A stretch of DNA of 64,000 nucleotides from Kocuria rosea subsp. polaris (lineage in GTDB: Bacteria > Actinomycetota > Actinomycetes > Actinomycetales > Micrococcaceae), in NCBI GenBank assembly GCA_023896275.1, contig MLDA01000003.1:124001-188000 (forward strand). Reading direction: 5' to 3'. Both the position numbers and the translations under genes were made by a program. The notes under the pieces were generated by a model. That model saw only the letters and a list, made by a program, of their open reading frames with translations, had not been told where the DNA came from and ran no database searches. This document shows positions 18,240 through 28,260 of the stretch, piece by piece. The first letter of the stretch is position 1. Every line of letters begins with the position of its first letter.

Positions 18240-19175
18240 ATGATCTATACGTACCTGGGCCCGGCGGGCACCTTCACCGAATCCGCGCTGCTGCAGGTTC
18301 CCGGCGCCGCCGAGGCGGAACGGGTGCCCGCGACGAGCGTGAACAACGCGCTGGATCGCGTCCGCGAGGGCGCGGCCGACGCGGCGATGGTGCCGATCGA
18401 GAACTCCGTCGAGGGCGGAGTCTCCGCGACGCTGGACTCGATTGCGACCGGCGGCAGCCTGCAGATCGTGGCGGAGGCGCTGGTGCCGATCACGTTCGAT
18501 CTCGTCGTCCGCGACGGGATCGAGGACCCGGGACAGATCCGCACGGTCGCGACCCACGGTCACGCGTGGGCGCAGTGCCGCAGCTGGTCGGAGGCGAACA
18601 TGCCGGCGGCAGAGTTCATCCCGGCCTCGTCGACGGCCGCCGGGGCGCTATCGATCATGGACGCGAAATCCGACGTCGACGCTGCGATCTGCTCGCCGCT
18701 CGTCGCCCAGGAGAACCCGCTGAAGGTGCTGCGTCACGGCATCGAGGACAACGCCGGTGCGGTCACCCGCTTCGTGCTGGTGCGCCGGCCGGGGTCGATC
18801 CCGGAGCCAACCGGCCGGGACAAGACGACGGTCGTGATCCCCCTGCCGGAGGATCGTCCGGGTGGGCTCATGGAGATCCTCGAGCAGTTCGCCGCCCGCG
18901 GCGTGAACCTCTCCCGCATCGAGTCGCGCCCCACGGGGCAGGGCCTCGGAAACTACTTCTTCTCCGTCGACACCCACGGGCACATCGGGGAGGCGCGCAT
19001 GGCCGACGCGCTCGCCGGCCTGCACCGGATCAGCCCGAACCTGAGGTTCCTCGGGTCCTACCCGGCGGCCGGCCCGGCGCAGATCGATCCGCCTTCGCTC
19101 AGGCGCCACAACACGGACGAGGCCTTCGCCCAGGCGGCCGAGTGGGTGGCGTCGATCCGCGGGGCGGGCAGCTAG
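18240..19175 (+). CDS. pheA: Prephenate dehydratase
   Basis: Converts prephenate to phenylpyruvate in phenylalanine synthesis. The monofunctional 311-residue protein begins MIYTYLGPAGTFTESAL and has VPIENSVEGGVSATLD near residue 55. The catalytic-domain TRF motif appears as AVTRFVLVRRP near 175. A C-terminal ACT domain (GGLMEILEQFAARGVNLSRIESRPT) carries the ESRP allosteric phenylalanine site. The ATG at 18240 fits the family start exactly. About 30 extra residues follow the ACT domain. Feedback inhibition by Phe is expected from the ACT domain. Confidence 0.93.
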   Translation: MIYTYLGPAGTFTESALLQVPGAAEAERVPATSVNNALDRVREGAADAAMVPIENSVEGGVSATLDSIATGGSLQIVAEALVPITFDLVVRDGIEDPGQIRTVATHGHAWAQCRSWSEANMPAAEFIPASSTAAGALSIMDAKSDVDAAICSPLVAQENPLKVLRHGIEDNAGAVTRFVLVRRPGSIPEPTGRDKTTVVIPLPEDRPGGLMEILEQFAARGVNLSRIESRPTGQGLGNYFFSVDTHGHIGEARMADALAGLHRISPNLRFLGSYPAAGPAQIDPPSLRRHNTDEAFAQAAEWVASIRGAGS

Positions 19176-19219
19176 AGGAATCTTCCTCATCCTTGGATGA
19201 CGCAGAGCGGGGGCACATC

Positions 19220-19741
19220 TTGTCGATCGATCAGACGACTGTCGCATCAAAATGGCTACTGGGAAGTTCCGGTGTCGGATGCCTTGCGGGCGTAGCGATT
19301 CCCGCGTTCTCGGTCGATTGGCTATATTCCGGTCACCCGATGGCCTTGGCGGCGGTGACGGCAATGAAAGTTTGCCTTGTGGTCCCGCTCGTCGGCACGA
19401 TCCTCTTCGGTTTTCGTGACCGTCAGATCTTCCTCGGCTTCTTTGCCGCTGTTATCAACGTCATCGCCGCCGGCATCATCACTATGCTGACGTGGTTCAT
19501 GGTTCCGCCGAGTGCTTTGATCGGCGTGTGGCTCCTCCTGGCCGGAGTCCTGTGGGGAGAAAAGCGCCAAATCTTGAGGAAGAGACTACTGTCGGCCGGG
19601 CTGTGGACAGTGGTGGTCTCGATGATCGTCAGCCTGGCGCTGCTCTACGTGCCTGGTTACGGGGACTACCTCGGTTCCCTCGTCAATCTCGGGCTCGTTC
19701 TCTGGCTGGTGCGCTTGAGTCGAAGCCCGGCCGCTACCTAG
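19220..19741 (+). CDS. Membrane protein of unknown function
   Basis: I do not recognise this 173-residue protein. It has four to five hydrophobic segments, roughly residues 10-28, 40-62, 68-86, 90-108 and 122-142, separated by short charged loops (FRDRQ; GEKRQILRKR). No ATG is available near the beginning of the coding signal. The TTG at 19220 is chosen because GCGGGGG lies about 7 nt upstream; a TTG at 19193 is an alternative. It follows pheA by 44 nt. G+C is lower than in its neighbours, which could indicate a later arrival. Confidence 0.6.
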   Translation: MSIDQTTVASKWLLGSSGVGCLAGVAIPAFSVDWLYSGHPMALAAVTAMKVCLVVPLVGTILFGFRDRQIFLGFFAAVINVIAAGIITMLTWFMVPPSALIGVWLLLAGVLWGEKRQILRKRLLSAGLWTVVVSMIVSLALLYVPGYGDYLGSLVNLGLVLWLVRLSRSPAAT

Positions 19742-19784
19742 CCAAACGAAGCGGCTCTAGCGCCCCGACCCACCCATCGCGCAA

Positions 19785-20822
19785 CTAGCAGCGGATGTTC
19801 AGGGCCCCGGGCAGCACCTCGACGTCGAGCTCGCGCACGTAGCCGTCCGTGTCGCCGTCGAGCTGCGCGGCGATCGGCTCGTCGCAGATCAGTGAGATCT
19901 TCCGGCACTGGGCGAAGTTGACGATCGGGTCGTACGAGCGGCTGCGGACCAGGCCCTTGAGGGCGATCCATCCCCAGCCGGCGAGCGAGCGCGGGCTCAT
20001 CACGACGACGTCGAGGGCGCCGTCGTCGATCCGGGCGTCCGGGGCGAGCTGCATGCCGCCCTGGAGTCGGCCGCAGTTGGCGATCATGACAGAGCGGATG
20101 CGGAGCTCCCGCGCCTCGCCGTCGTCGAGCCGGATCCGCACGGCCTTGCGCGCCCCCGGCATCTTGCGCACGCCCGCCTCCGCGTAGGCGACGGCGCCGA
20201 GGCGCGCCTTGAGTTCCGAGTCGGTCGCGTCCATCATCTCCGCGTCGAACCCGATGCCCGCAATGACCGCGAATTCCTTCGTCTCCTCGCTGCCGTCGTC
20301 GCGCACGAGCCGGACCCGCGCGGCGTCGATCGAGCGCACCGTGCCGAACAGGGCCCCGGCGAGCCACGAGTCGCCGTCGTCGACGTCGATGTCGAGGTTG
20401 CGCGCCAGCAGGTTGCCCGTGCCCAGCGGCAGCAGTGCCATGATCTCCTCGCGCCCGCTCATCACCTCGGCAACGGCGCGCACGGTTCCGTCGCCGCCGC
20501 CGGCGATCACGGTGGTGCACCCGTCCGCCAGCGCGGCCCGCGCCATCTCATAGCCGGGGTCCTCCGCGGTCGTCTTGTAGACCGAGGGTGCCGGCCGGCC
20601 CGCGTTCGCGCACGCCGCGTTGAGCTGCTCGAGCGCCTTCGCGGCCCCCTTCTTCGAAGGATTCAGTACGACGCCGATGCGCTCGCCTTCGCGTTCGGCC
20701 GCTGGAGCCTCCTCCTCGATTCGGCTGAGCCGGGTTCTGAGGGCGCGGACGGAGACCAGGGCGACGACGGCGACGAGCACCGCGACGACCACGAGCAGCA
20801 GGGCGAGGATCTCGAGATACAT
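19785..20822 (-). CDS. Diacylglycerol/lipid kinase family protein with N-terminal membrane anchor
   Basis: A 345-residue lipid kinase. One transmembrane helix (residues 3-25) and a charged stretch precede the catalytic domain. The domain has VVLNPSKKG near 51, the nucleotide-binding GGGDGT at 108-113, and LPLGTGNLLARNLDI at about 133. A C-terminal half follows with VMIANCGRLQGGMQLAPDARIDDGALDVVV. Actinobacterial relatives phosphorylate diacylglycerol or other lipids at the membrane. The start is divergent from serS, 38 nt apart, so both promoters must be compact. Confidence 0.87.
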   Translation of the reverse strand: MYLEILALLLVVVAVLVAVVALVSVRALRTRLSRIEEEAPAAEREGERIGVVLNPSKKGAAKALEQLNAACANAGRPAPSVYKTTAEDPGYEMARAALADGCTTVIAGGGDGTVRAVAEVMSGREEIMALLPLGTGNLLARNLDIDVDDGDSWLAGALFGTVRSIDAARVRLVRDDGSEETKEFAVIAGIGFDAEMMDATDSELKARLGAVAYAEAGVRKMPGARKAVRIRLDDGEARELRIRSVMIANCGRLQGGMQLAPDARIDDGALDVVVMSPRSLAGWGWIALKGLVRSRSYDPIVNFAQCRKISLICDEPIAAQLDGDTDGYVRELDVEVLPGALNIRC

Positions 20823-20860
20823 AGTGCACTCAGCGTAGCCGGGTTCGATACCCTGTACGT

Positions 20861-22147
20861 GTGATCGACGTAAAAGAACTCGTAGAGAATCCAGACGTAT
20901 TCCGTGCCTCGCAGCGTGACCGCGGTGCGGACGAGTCCCTCGTGGACCAGATCATCGCGGCGGACGTCTCCCGTCGCGAGTCGATCGCCTCCTTCGAGTC
21001 CCTGCGCGCGGAGCAGAAAGCCTTCGGCAAGAAGGTCGCCCAGGCCAAGGGTGAGGAGAAGCAGGCGCTGCTGGCGGAGGTCAAGGAACTGGCCGCCCAG
21101 GTCAAGGCCGCCGAAGCCGCCGCGGATGCGGCGCAGACTGAGCTGAACAGCCTCCAGCGCGCGTTCCCCAACCTGATCTCCGCGGGTGTTCCGGCCGGCG
21201 GCGAGGACGACTTCGCAGTCGTCAAGCATGTCGGCACGCCCCGTGACTTCGCCGCGGAAGGCTTCGAGCCGCGCGACCACCTCGAGATCGCCGAGCTGAT
21301 CGGCGCGATCGACATGGAGCGCGGCGCCAAGGTCTCCGGATCCCGCTTCTACTTCCTCAAGGGTGTCGGCGCCCGCCTCGAGATCGCCCTCATGAACATG
21401 GCGCTCGATCTGGCCCTGCAGAACGACTTCACGCCGATGATCACGCCGACCCTCGTGCGCCCAGAGACCATGCAGGGCACCGGTTTCGACGTCGCCCACG
21501 ACGATGAGATCTACCGCCTCGAGCGCGATGACCTCTACCTGACGGGCACCTCCGAGGTGGCGCTCGCTGGCTACCACGCCGACGAGATCATGGACCTCTC
21601 CGCGGGGCCTCAGCGCTACGCCGGATGGTCCTCGTGTTACCGCCGCGAGGCCGGTTCGGCGGGCAAGGACACCCGCGGCATCATCCGCGTGCACCAGTTC
21701 AACAAGCTGGAGATGTTCATCTACACCTCCGTCGAGAACGCCGAGGACGAGCACGCGAAGATGCTCGCCTGGGAAGAGGAGATGCTCGCCAAGGTCGGCC
21801 TGCCGTACCGCGTGATCGACACGGCCGCCGGCGACCTCGGCATGAGCGCCGCCCGCAAGTTCGACTGCGAGGCCTGGGTTCCGACGCAGGGCAAGTACCG
21901 CGAGCTCACCTCGACGTCGAACTGCACGACGTTTCAGGCCCGGCGCCTGAACATCCGCGAGCGCCAGGTCGGCGCGGACGGCAAGCCGGGCAAGACGCGC
22001 CCGGTGGCCACCCTGAACGGCACGCTGGCGACGACGCGCTGGATCGTCGCGATCCTCGAGCAGCACCAGAACGCCGACGGCTCCGTCACGGTGCCGGAGG
22101 CCCTGCGCCCGTACCTCGGCGGCCTGGAGGTCCTCCCGGTCCTATAG
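20861..22147 (+). CDS. serS: Seryl-tRNA synthetase
   Basis: Charges tRNA-Ser (and tRNA-Sec where present). The 428-residue protein starts with GTG. An N-terminal coiled-coil arm spans about residues 30-100 ([21 protein letters not shown]). The class II core has [14 protein letters not shown], motif 2 ([21 protein letters not shown]) and HQFNKLEMF. It also has [17 protein letters not shown] and motif 3 ([15 protein letters not shown]) near the end. Length and order are normal. A strong terminator follows the stop. Confidence 0.96.
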   Translation: MIDVKELVENPDVFRASQRDRGADESLVDQIIAADVSRRESIASFESLRAEQKAFGKKVAQAKGEEKQALLAEVKELAAQVKAAEAAADAAQTELNSLQRAFPNLISAGVPAGGEDDFAVVKHVGTPRDFAAEGFEPRDHLEIAELIGAIDMERGAKVSGSRFYFLKGVGARLEIALMNMALDLALQNDFTPMITPTLVRPETMQGTGFDVAHDDEIYRLERDDLYLTGTSEVALAGYHADEIMDLSAGPQRYAGWSSCYRREAGSAGKDTRGIIRVHQFNKLEMFIYTSVENAEDEHAKMLAWEEEMLAKVGLPYRVIDTAAGDLGMSAARKFDCEAWVPTQGKYRELTSTSNCTTFQARRLNIRERQVGADGKPGKTRPVATLNGTLATTRWIVAILEQHQNADGSVTVPEALRPYLGGLEVLPVL

Positions 22148-22204
22148 GCGGGCCGCGGCGGTTCGACCACCGCACCACCTGTGCCACCGCTTGCGCCCCG
22201 TTTG

Positions 22205-22268
22205 AGCCTGAGCCGTTGACCTGAGCCTGACTTCCAGGCGCCCCCTGGGTCAACTGCTCAGGCTTTTT
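22205..22268 (+). terminator. Rho-independent terminator after serS
   Basis: AGCCTGAGC (22205) pairs with GCTCAGGCT (22256), and an inner GTTGAC/GTCAAC extends the stem. A T run (22264-22268) follows directly. The stem sequence recurs in part near 54.5 kb. Confidence 0.85.
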
Positions 22269-22279
22269 CGGGTTCAGGG

Positions 22280-23821
22280 TCAGTCGAGCGCGCGCAGGGC
22301 GAGCCAGACGTTCGCCCGCCCGTCGAACCCGGCCAGGGACTGCCCCAGCACGCGCTCGACAAGCGAGATCCGCCCCTTCAGCGTGTGCCGGTGCACCCCG
22401 AGCTCGCGCGCCGCCGGCTCCCACTGCCCGTTGTGCTCGAGCCACACCCGCAGGGCCCCGACCAGGTCCGTGCCGTTGGCGGCGTCGTGCCGGATCAGCG
22501 GCCCCAGCAGCGAGCGGGCCACGTCGCGGGCGCCCTGCGCGGGCAATAAGTCGGCCATGTCGGACGCGGCGATCTCGGCGAACGTCGCGCTCGGCTCGTC
22601 GCGCGCACGGGCCCGTTCGCACGCGGCACGCGCCTGCCGCAACCCGGCCGCCAGATCGGCGTAGGCGTGCGGGTCGGAGACCCCGACCCGCTCTGCATAG
22701 GTCCCGGCGAGCCGCCGCACGGTCGCTGCGGTCTCCGCCTCCGCGGTCAGGACGACGACGCCGTCCTCCTCGCGCCCGGCGAAGAGGCTGCCCGGGTGGG
22801 CGCTCATGCGGTCCTCGAGCCAGTCCCGGAGCCGGTCGAGGCGGGCTTCCGGCACCTCGAGCTGCAGCACGTGCACCGGCTCGGGGGGTAGCGGCGACTT
22901 CATGCGCTGCGCGATGTCTTTGACGAGCCGCACGTCGCCGGCAGTCAGCGCGGCCAGCAGCCCGGTGCGCAGGGCCGCGCGGGAGCGCGTGAGCGACCGG
23001 CTCTGCTCGAGCGCCAGGCCTACAAGCGCGATGACGCTCGAGACGACCGTGCGCGCGGCCTGATCGAGACCGCCGGCGCCGGGCGGGCCGCCCAGGACCA
23101 ACACTCCGCGCAGCTCACCCCGGCGGCCGATCGTCTGGAAGGTGAGCGCGACGTCGTCGTGTTCGGCGGTCGAGCTCGAGCGCTGGCCGCGGGCGAGCAA
23201 CCGGTCGACCTCGGATCCGACGATCCCGGCGAGGGCCGGCTCGTCCGCGGTGGCGGAGCCGGGGCCGGTGAGATACGCGCGGCGCCCGTCGCCATCGAAG
23301 AGCGCGACCCAGGCGCCGAGTTGGCGGGCGAGCTCGGCGAGGCACGATTCCAGCCCGTCGGTGCGCAGCGCCGCGAACGAGATGGCGCGCTGGGCGCTGA
23401 GTGCCCAGTTCTCGCGCGCGTGACGGGACGCGGCCACGCTGTCGGCCACGTGGTGAATCACGGCGAGGAACGGGACGCGGTACGGGACCTCGAAGAGCGG
23501 CAGGCCGGCCGCCTCACACGCGTGGAGCAGGGGATCGGGCACGCGCTCGCGCAGGACGCCGGAGCCGAAGCCCAGCCCCACGATGCCGTCCTCGATGAGG
23601 CGGGCGACGTACTCCGCGTACGGCACGGGTTCGTCGCTGCGGAACTGGGCTCCCGTGGTCAGCAGGGCGTTGCCGGCGCTGAGGAACGGGGTCGGATCCG
23701 CGAGGTCGGAGCTGGCCACCCACGTCAGCGGTTCGTCGAGCGACGAGTCGTCCGCGGGGCGGGTGTGCAGCCGCAGGCCGAGGTTCGAGTCCTTGATGAG
23801 GGTGCGCAGCGTCGCGGTCAT
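22280..23821 (-). CDS. PucR-family transcriptional regulator
   Basis: A 513-residue activator-type regulator. The N-terminal PucR sensor domain (residues ~10-130) contains SSDLADPTPFLSAGNALLTTG and GFGSGVLRERVPDPLLHAC. The middle is GAF-like. The C-terminal helix-turn-helix (residues ~455-505) reads LEHNGQWEPAARELGVHRHTLKGRISLVERVLG. It is divergent from gabT with 162 nt between starts, so it very likely controls the GABA/putrescine operon. Actinobacterial PucR proteins next to gabT respond to GABA or amino-group donors (family knowledge). A dyad in the shared region is a likely operator. Confidence 0.87.
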   Translation of the reverse strand: MTATLRTLIKDSNLGLRLHTRPADDSSLDEPLTWVASSDLADPTPFLSAGNALLTTGAQFRSDEPVPYAEYVARLIEDGIVGLGFGSGVLRERVPDPLLHACEAAGLPLFEVPYRVPFLAVIHHVADSVAASRHARENWALSAQRAISFAALRTDGLESCLAELARQLGAWVALFDGDGRRAYLTGPGSATADEPALAGIVGSEVDRLLARGQRSSSTAEHDDVALTFQTIGRRGELRGVLVLGGPPGAGGLDQAARTVVSSVIALVGLALEQSRSLTRSRAALRTGLLAALTAGDVRLVKDIAQRMKSPLPPEPVHVLQLEVPEARLDRLRDWLEDRMSAHPGSLFAGREEDGVVVLTAEAETAATVRRLAGTYAERVGVSDPHAYADLAAGLRQARAACERARARDEPSATFAEIAASDMADLLPAQGARDVARSLLGPLIRHDAANGTDLVGALRVWLEHNGQWEPAARELGVHRHTLKGRISLVERVLGQSLAGFDGRANVWLALRALD

Positions 23822-23849
23822 GGCACCAGAGTAGCCCGAGCTGCCGATT

Positions 23850-23877
23850 CGTCGAAGAACGGCGTTAGTTTTCGACG
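23850..23877. promoter_or_regulatory. Candidate PucR operator between the regulator and gabT
   Basis: CGTCGAA (23850-23856) is repeated inverted as TTCGACG (23871-23877), with centres 21 bp apart, i.e. two helical turns. It lies 28 bp upstream of the regulator start and about 105 bp before gabT. Assignment to PucR is inferred from position. Confidence 0.5.
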
Positions 23878-23983
23878 GTTCGGCACTGCGAATGTGGCGC
23901 GGGTGACTCTACGCTCGACAGAGAGAAGAACGACGACGTGCCGACGGCGCGCCGGTCCCCACCCCCACGAAAGGGATAAGAGC

Positions 23984-25339
23984 ATGACTGCCGTTCCCAC
24001 CGCCGCCATCAAGGGCGGACCCTCCCTGCCGCAGAAGCGCGAGCTCGTCACCGAGATCCCCGGCCCGCGTTCGCGCGCGCTGATGGAGCGCAAGCTCAAC
24101 TCCGTCTCCGCCGCCGTGGGCACCACGCTGCCGGTGTTCGCCGAGGCCGCCGGAGCCGGCGTCGTCGTCGATGTCGACGGCAACTCCCTGATCGACCTGG
24201 GTTCCGGCATCGCCGTGACCGGCGTCGGCAACAGCGCCCCGCGCGTCGTCGAGGCCGTCCAGCGCCAGGTCGAGCAGTTCACGCACACGTGCTTCATGGT
24301 CACCCCGTACGACTCCTACGTGGAGGTCGCCGAGGCGCTGAACCGCCTGACCCCGGGCGACCACGCCAAGCGCACCGCGCTGTTCAACTCGGGTGCCGAG
24401 GCCGTCGAGAACGCCGTCAAGATCGCCCGCACGTACACCAAGAAGCAGGCCGTCGTGGCCTTCGACCACGCCTACCACGGCCGCACGAACCTCACGATGG
24501 CGATGACGGCGAAGAACATGCCGTACAAGCACGGCTTCGGTCCGTTCGCCTCGGAGGTCTACCGCGCCCCGATGTCGTACCCCTACAAGGACGGCGAGCT
24601 GACCGGCCCCGAGGCCGCGAAGCGCGCGATCTCCGTGATCGAGAAGCAGGTCGGCGCCGAGAACCTGGCCGCCATCGTGATCGAGCCGATCCAGGGTGAG
24701 GGTGGCTTCATCGTCCCGGCCGACGGCTTCCTCGCAACCCTGACCGAGTGGGCCGCCGCCAACGGCGTCGTCTTCATCGCCGACGAGGTCCAGACGGGCT
24801 TCGCCCGCACCGGCGCCATGTTCGCGTGCGATCACGAAGGCATCGTCCCGGACCTGATCGTTACCGCCAAGGGCATCGCCGGCGGCCTGCCGCTCTCCGC
24901 GGTCACCGGCCGCGCCGAAATCATGGACGCCCCGCACGCGGGCGGCCTCGGCGGAACCTACGGCGGCAACCCGATCGCGTGCGCCGCGGCGCTCGCCACG
25001 ATCGAAACCTACGAGCAGGACGGGCTCATCGAGGCCGCCCGCGAGATCGAGAAGACCATCAAGGGCCGGTTCACCGAGCTGGCGCAGCGCGACGGCCGGA
25101 TCGGTGACGTCCGCGGCCGCGGCGGCATGATCGCCATCGAACTCGTCAACGCCGAGACCGGTGAGCCCGACGCCGCGCTGACCGGCAAGGTCGCGAAGGC
25201 CGCCCACGCCGCCGGCGTGATCGTGCTGACCTGTGGCACCTACGGGAACGTCTTCCGCTTCCTGCCGCCGCTGAACATCCCCATCGAACTGCTGGGCGAG
25301 GGCCTCGACGTCGTCGTGGAAGCACTGGAGAACGCCTGA
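23984..25339 (+). CDS. gabT: 4-aminobutyrate--2-oxoglutarate aminotransferase
   Basis: PLP enzyme moving the amino group of GABA to 2-oxoglutarate, giving succinic semialdehyde. The 451-residue class III aminotransferase has DLGSGIAVTGVGNSAPRVV, NSGAEAVENAVKIAR, FDHAYHGRTNLTMAMT, IEPIQGEGGF and IADEVQTGFARTG. The PLP lysine lies in TAKGIAGGLPLSAV (about residue 296). It begins at ATG 23984 after an AAAGGGA site. It overlaps gabD by 1 nt (TGATG), so expression is coupled. It is the first gene of the putrescine/GABA operon. Confidence 0.94.
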   Translation: MTAVPTAAIKGGPSLPQKRELVTEIPGPRSRALMERKLNSVSAAVGTTLPVFAEAAGAGVVVDVDGNSLIDLGSGIAVTGVGNSAPRVVEAVQRQVEQFTHTCFMVTPYDSYVEVAEALNRLTPGDHAKRTALFNSGAEAVENAVKIARTYTKKQAVVAFDHAYHGRTNLTMAMTAKNMPYKHGFGPFASEVYRAPMSYPYKDGELTGPEAAKRAISVIEKQVGAENLAAIVIEPIQGEGGFIVPADGFLATLTEWAAANGVVFIADEVQTGFARTGAMFACDHEGIVPDLIVTAKGIAGGLPLSAVTGRAEIMDAPHAGGLGGTYGGNPIACAAALATIETYEQDGLIEAAREIEKTIKGRFTELAQRDGRIGDVRGRGGMIAIELVNAETGEPDAALTGKVAKAAHAAGVIVLTCGTYGNVFRFLPPLNIPIELLGEGLDVVVEALENA

Positions 25340-26820
25340 TGACCACCACCACCGAAACCACCGCGAGCGCCGCCGAGCGCGAGCTGCTCGCCCGCGTCCC
25401 CACCGGCCTCTACATCGACGGGGCCTGGGTCTCGACCGAGGCCACGATCGACGTGAAGGACCCCGCGACGGGGAACGTGATCGCCGCGATCGCCGACGCC
25501 GACGTCGAACACGGCGTGGCGGCCCTCGATGCCGCCGTCGCCGCGCAGGCCGAGTGGGCCGCGACGGCGCCGCGCAAGCGTTCGGACATCCTCCGCCGCG
25601 CCTTCGATCTGCTGCAGGAGCGCCGCGAGGACTTCGCGCTGCTCATGTCGATCGAGATGGGCAAGCCACTGGCCGAGGCCAACGGCGAGGTCACCTACGG
25701 CGGCGAGTTCCTGCGCTGGTTCTCCGAGGAGGCCGTGCGTATCGGCGGCCGCTACGGCTCCACCCCCGAGGGCACCGGCCAGATGGTCGTCTCCCAGCGC
25801 CCCGTCGGCCCGTGCTTCCTCATCACCCCGTGGAACTTCCCGCTCGCCATGGCCACCCGTAAGATCGCCCCGGCGCTCGCCGCGGGCTGCACCGTGGTGG
25901 TCAAGCCCGCGACGCTGACCCCGCTGACGACCCTCTACTTCGCGCAGCTGCTCGAGGACGCCGGCGTGCCCGCCGGTGTGGTCAACGTCGTCACGACGAC
26001 GAAGACGGGTGCCGTCTCCTCCCGCATTATCGAGGACGACCGCCTGCGCAAGCTCAGCTTCACCGGCTCCACCGGCGTCGGCCAGAAGCTCATCGAGCAG
26101 TCGGCGAAGGGCATCCTGCGCACCTCGATGGAGCTCGGCGGCAACGCCCCGTTCGTCGTCTTCGAGGACGCCGACCTGGACAAGGCGGTCGACGGCGCGA
26201 TGGCTGCGAAGTTCCGCAACATCGGTCAGGCGTGCACCGCCGCGAACCGGTTCATCGTGCACGAGTCCGTCGCCGACGAGTTCGCCCGTCGCGTCACGGA
26301 GCGTGTGAACGCGTTCAAGATCGGGCGCGGCACGGAGGAGGGCGTCGCGATCGGCGCGCTCATCGACGCCAAGGCCGTGGCGAAGGCGGGCGAACTGGTG
26401 CGCGACGCCGTCGAACGCGGCGCCACCGTCCTGACCGGGGGCGAGGTGCTGCCCGGACCGGGCACGTTCTACGCCCCGACCGTGATCACCGGCGTTACCG
26501 CCGACGCGAAGATCCTCTCCGAGGAGATCTTCGGCCCGGTGCTCGCGATCGCCACCTTCTCCACCGAGGAGGAGGGCGTCGCCCTGGCCAACGACACCGA
26601 GTACGGCCTGGCCTCCTACGTCTTCACCGAGGACCTGGACCGCGGACAGCGCATGATCGACGCGCTGGAGACCGGCATGATGGGCCTGAACATCGGCGTC
26701 ATGTCCAACGCCGCGGCCCCCTTCGGCGGCGTCAAGGCCTCCGGCATCGGCCGCGAGGGCGGCTCCGAGGGCATCCACGAGTACCTCTCCACCAAATACA
26801 CGCTGATCCCGAACAGCTGA
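25339..26820 (+). CDS. gabD: Succinate-semialdehyde dehydrogenase
   Basis: Oxidises succinic semialdehyde to succinate with NAD(P)+. The 493-residue ALDH has [55 protein letters not shown] with the general-base Glu (~264), and [12 protein letters not shown] with the catalytic Cys (~299). [13 protein letters not shown] and a C-terminal [15 protein letters not shown] follow. These match GabD closely. Because putrescine oxidase follows, the enzyme might also act on 4-aminobutanal, since no separate aminobutyraldehyde dehydrogenase gene is in the operon (inference). Confidence 0.92.
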   Translation: MTTTTETTASAAERELLARVPTGLYIDGAWVSTEATIDVKDPATGNVIAAIADADVEHGVAALDAAVAAQAEWAATAPRKRSDILRRAFDLLQERREDFALLMSIEMGKPLAEANGEVTYGGEFLRWFSEEAVRIGGRYGSTPEGTGQMVVSQRPVGPCFLITPWNFPLAMATRKIAPALAAGCTVVVKPATLTPLTTLYFAQLLEDAGVPAGVVNVVTTTKTGAVSSRIIEDDRLRKLSFTGSTGVGQKLIEQSAKGILRTSMELGGNAPFVVFEDADLDKAVDGAMAAKFRNIGQACTAANRFIVHESVADEFARRVTERVNAFKIGRGTEEGVAIGALIDAKAVAKAGELVRDAVERGATVLTGGEVLPGPGTFYAPTVITGVTADAKILSEEIFGPVLAIATFSTEEEGVALANDTEYGLASYVFTEDLDRGQRMIDALETGMMGLNIGVMSNAAAPFGGVKASGIGREGGSEGIHEYLSTKYTLIPNS

Positions 26821-26823
26821 ATC

Positions 26824-26872
26824 GGGAAGTGGGGTCGTCCCGGCGCACACGCCGTGGCGGCCCCGCGCCACT
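26824..26872 (+). terminator. Imperfect intercistronic hairpin between gabD and puo
   Basis: GAAGTGG and CCACTTC flank an inner CGGCG/CGCCG stem. It may be a partial terminator or RNA stabiliser that sets different levels of gabTD and puo. Confidence 0.4.
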
Positions 26873-26889
26873 TCAGGAGTAGAACAAGA

Positions 26890-28248
26890 ATGACTGACAT
26901 TACCCGCGACGTTGTGATCGTCGGCGCCGGAGTCTCCGGTTTGACCGCAGCGAACGACCTCGTCAAGGCCGGAAAGACCGTCGCCGTGCTCGAGGCCCGC
27001 GACCGCGTCGGCGGCCGCCTCTGGACCCGTGAGATCGACGGCGCGATGCTGGAGATCGGCGGCCAGTGGGTCTCGCCGGACCAGGACGCCCTCATCGGCA
27101 CCCTCGAGGACCTGGGCCTCGAGACGTACTCGCGCTACCGCGAGGGCGACAGCGTCTACATCGACGCCGACGGTGCCCTGACGACCTTCACGGGCGAGAT
27201 CTTCCCCGTCTCCGCGGAGACGCAGCGCGAGATGGAGCGCCTCATCGGCGTCCTCGACGAGCTCGTCGCCGAGATCGGCATCGCCGCGCCCTGGGACCAC
27301 CCGCGCGCCAAGGAGCTCGACACGGTCTCCTGGAAGGCGTGGCTCGAAGCACAGACCGAGGACCAGGAGGCCCGCGACAACATCGGCCTCTTCATCGCCG
27401 AGGCCATGCTGACCAAGCCGTCCCACGCGGTCTCCGCTTTGCAGGCCGTGCAGATGGCGGCCTCCGCCGGCAGCTTCACGCACCTCGTCGACTCCGACTT
27501 CATCCTCGACAAGCGCGTCGTGGGCGGGCTGCAGTCTGTGCCGATCGCGCTCGCCGAGAAGCTCGGCGACGACGTCTTCCTGAACCAGCCGGTGCGCCGC
27601 ATCGAGCACGACGACGATTCCGTCACCGTGGTTGCCGACGGCATGACCGTCTCGGCGAAGCGCGTCATCGTGGCCGTGCCGCCGAACCTGTACTCGCGCA
27701 TCGATTTCCAGCCGTCGCTGCCGCGTCGCCAGCACCAGATGCACCAGCACCTCTCGCTGGGCCTGGTCATCAAGGTACACGCCGTCTACGATCGCCCGTT
27801 CTGGCGCGAGGCGGGCCTCTCCGGGACCGCTTTCAGCCCGTACGAGACCGTGCACGAGGCCTACGACAACACGAACCACGGCGACTCCAAGGGAACGCTC
27901 GTGGGCTTCGTCTCCGACGAGACCGCCGACGGGCTGTTTGAGCTCAGCGAGGAGGAGCGCAAGCACCGCATCCTCACCTCGCTCTCGCACTACTACGGCG
28001 AGCAGGCGCTCACCCCGGAGGTCTACTACGAGAGCGACTGGGGCACCGAGGAGTGGACCCGCGGCGCGTACGCGGCCAGCTTCGATCTCGGCGGCCTCAG
28101 CCGCTACGGCGCTGACCTGCGCAAGCCGGTCGGCGTCATCCACTGGTCCTGCTCCGACCTCGCCGCCGAAGGCTTCCAGCACGTGGACGGCGCCATCCGC
28201 GTCGGCCGCGAGACCGCCGCGGTCATCGCGGACGAGCTGAACGCCTAG
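26890..28248 (+). CDS. puo: Putrescine oxidase (FAD-dependent amine oxidase)
   Basis: Oxidises putrescine with O2 to 4-aminobutanal, ammonia and H2O2. The 452-residue protein is recognisable as the Micrococcus/Kocuria-type enzyme. It has the dinucleotide fold DVVIVGAGVSGLTAAN, EARDRVGGRLWTR, LEIGGQWVSPDQDALI and FIAEAMLTKPSHAVSALQAV. AAGSFTHLVDSDFILDKRVVGG, PPNLYSRI and LPRRQHQMHQHLSLGLVIK follow, with a C-terminal FAD segment GAYAASFDLGGL...CSDLAAEGFQHVDGA. The start at 26890 follows AGGAG. It links putrescine breakdown to the upstream GABA genes. The H2O2 produced may explain the linked universal stress protein. Confidence 0.92.
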   Translation: MTDITRDVVIVGAGVSGLTAANDLVKAGKTVAVLEARDRVGGRLWTREIDGAMLEIGGQWVSPDQDALIGTLEDLGLETYSRYREGDSVYIDADGALTTFTGEIFPVSAETQREMERLIGVLDELVAEIGIAAPWDHPRAKELDTVSWKAWLEAQTEDQEARDNIGLFIAEAMLTKPSHAVSALQAVQMAASAGSFTHLVDSDFILDKRVVGGLQSVPIALAEKLGDDVFLNQPVRRIEHDDDSVTVVADGMTVSAKRVIVAVPPNLYSRIDFQPSLPRRQHQMHQHLSLGLVIKVHAVYDRPFWREAGLSGTAFSPYETVHEAYDNTNHGDSKGTLVGFVSDETADGLFELSEEERKHRILTSLSHYYGEQALTPEVYYESDWGTEEWTRGAYAASFDLGGLSRYGADLRKPVGVIHWSCSDLAAEGFQHVDGAIRVGRETAAVIADELNA

Positions 28249-28260
28249 CGACGCCAACGC

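Noticed and set aside
25240-28257. A 1,005-codon open frame on the minus strand across gabT, gabD and puo
   Set aside because: It is antisense to three well-recognised genes. Its product is low-complexity and Gly/Asp/Arg/Val-rich, the usual shadow of high-GC codon usage.
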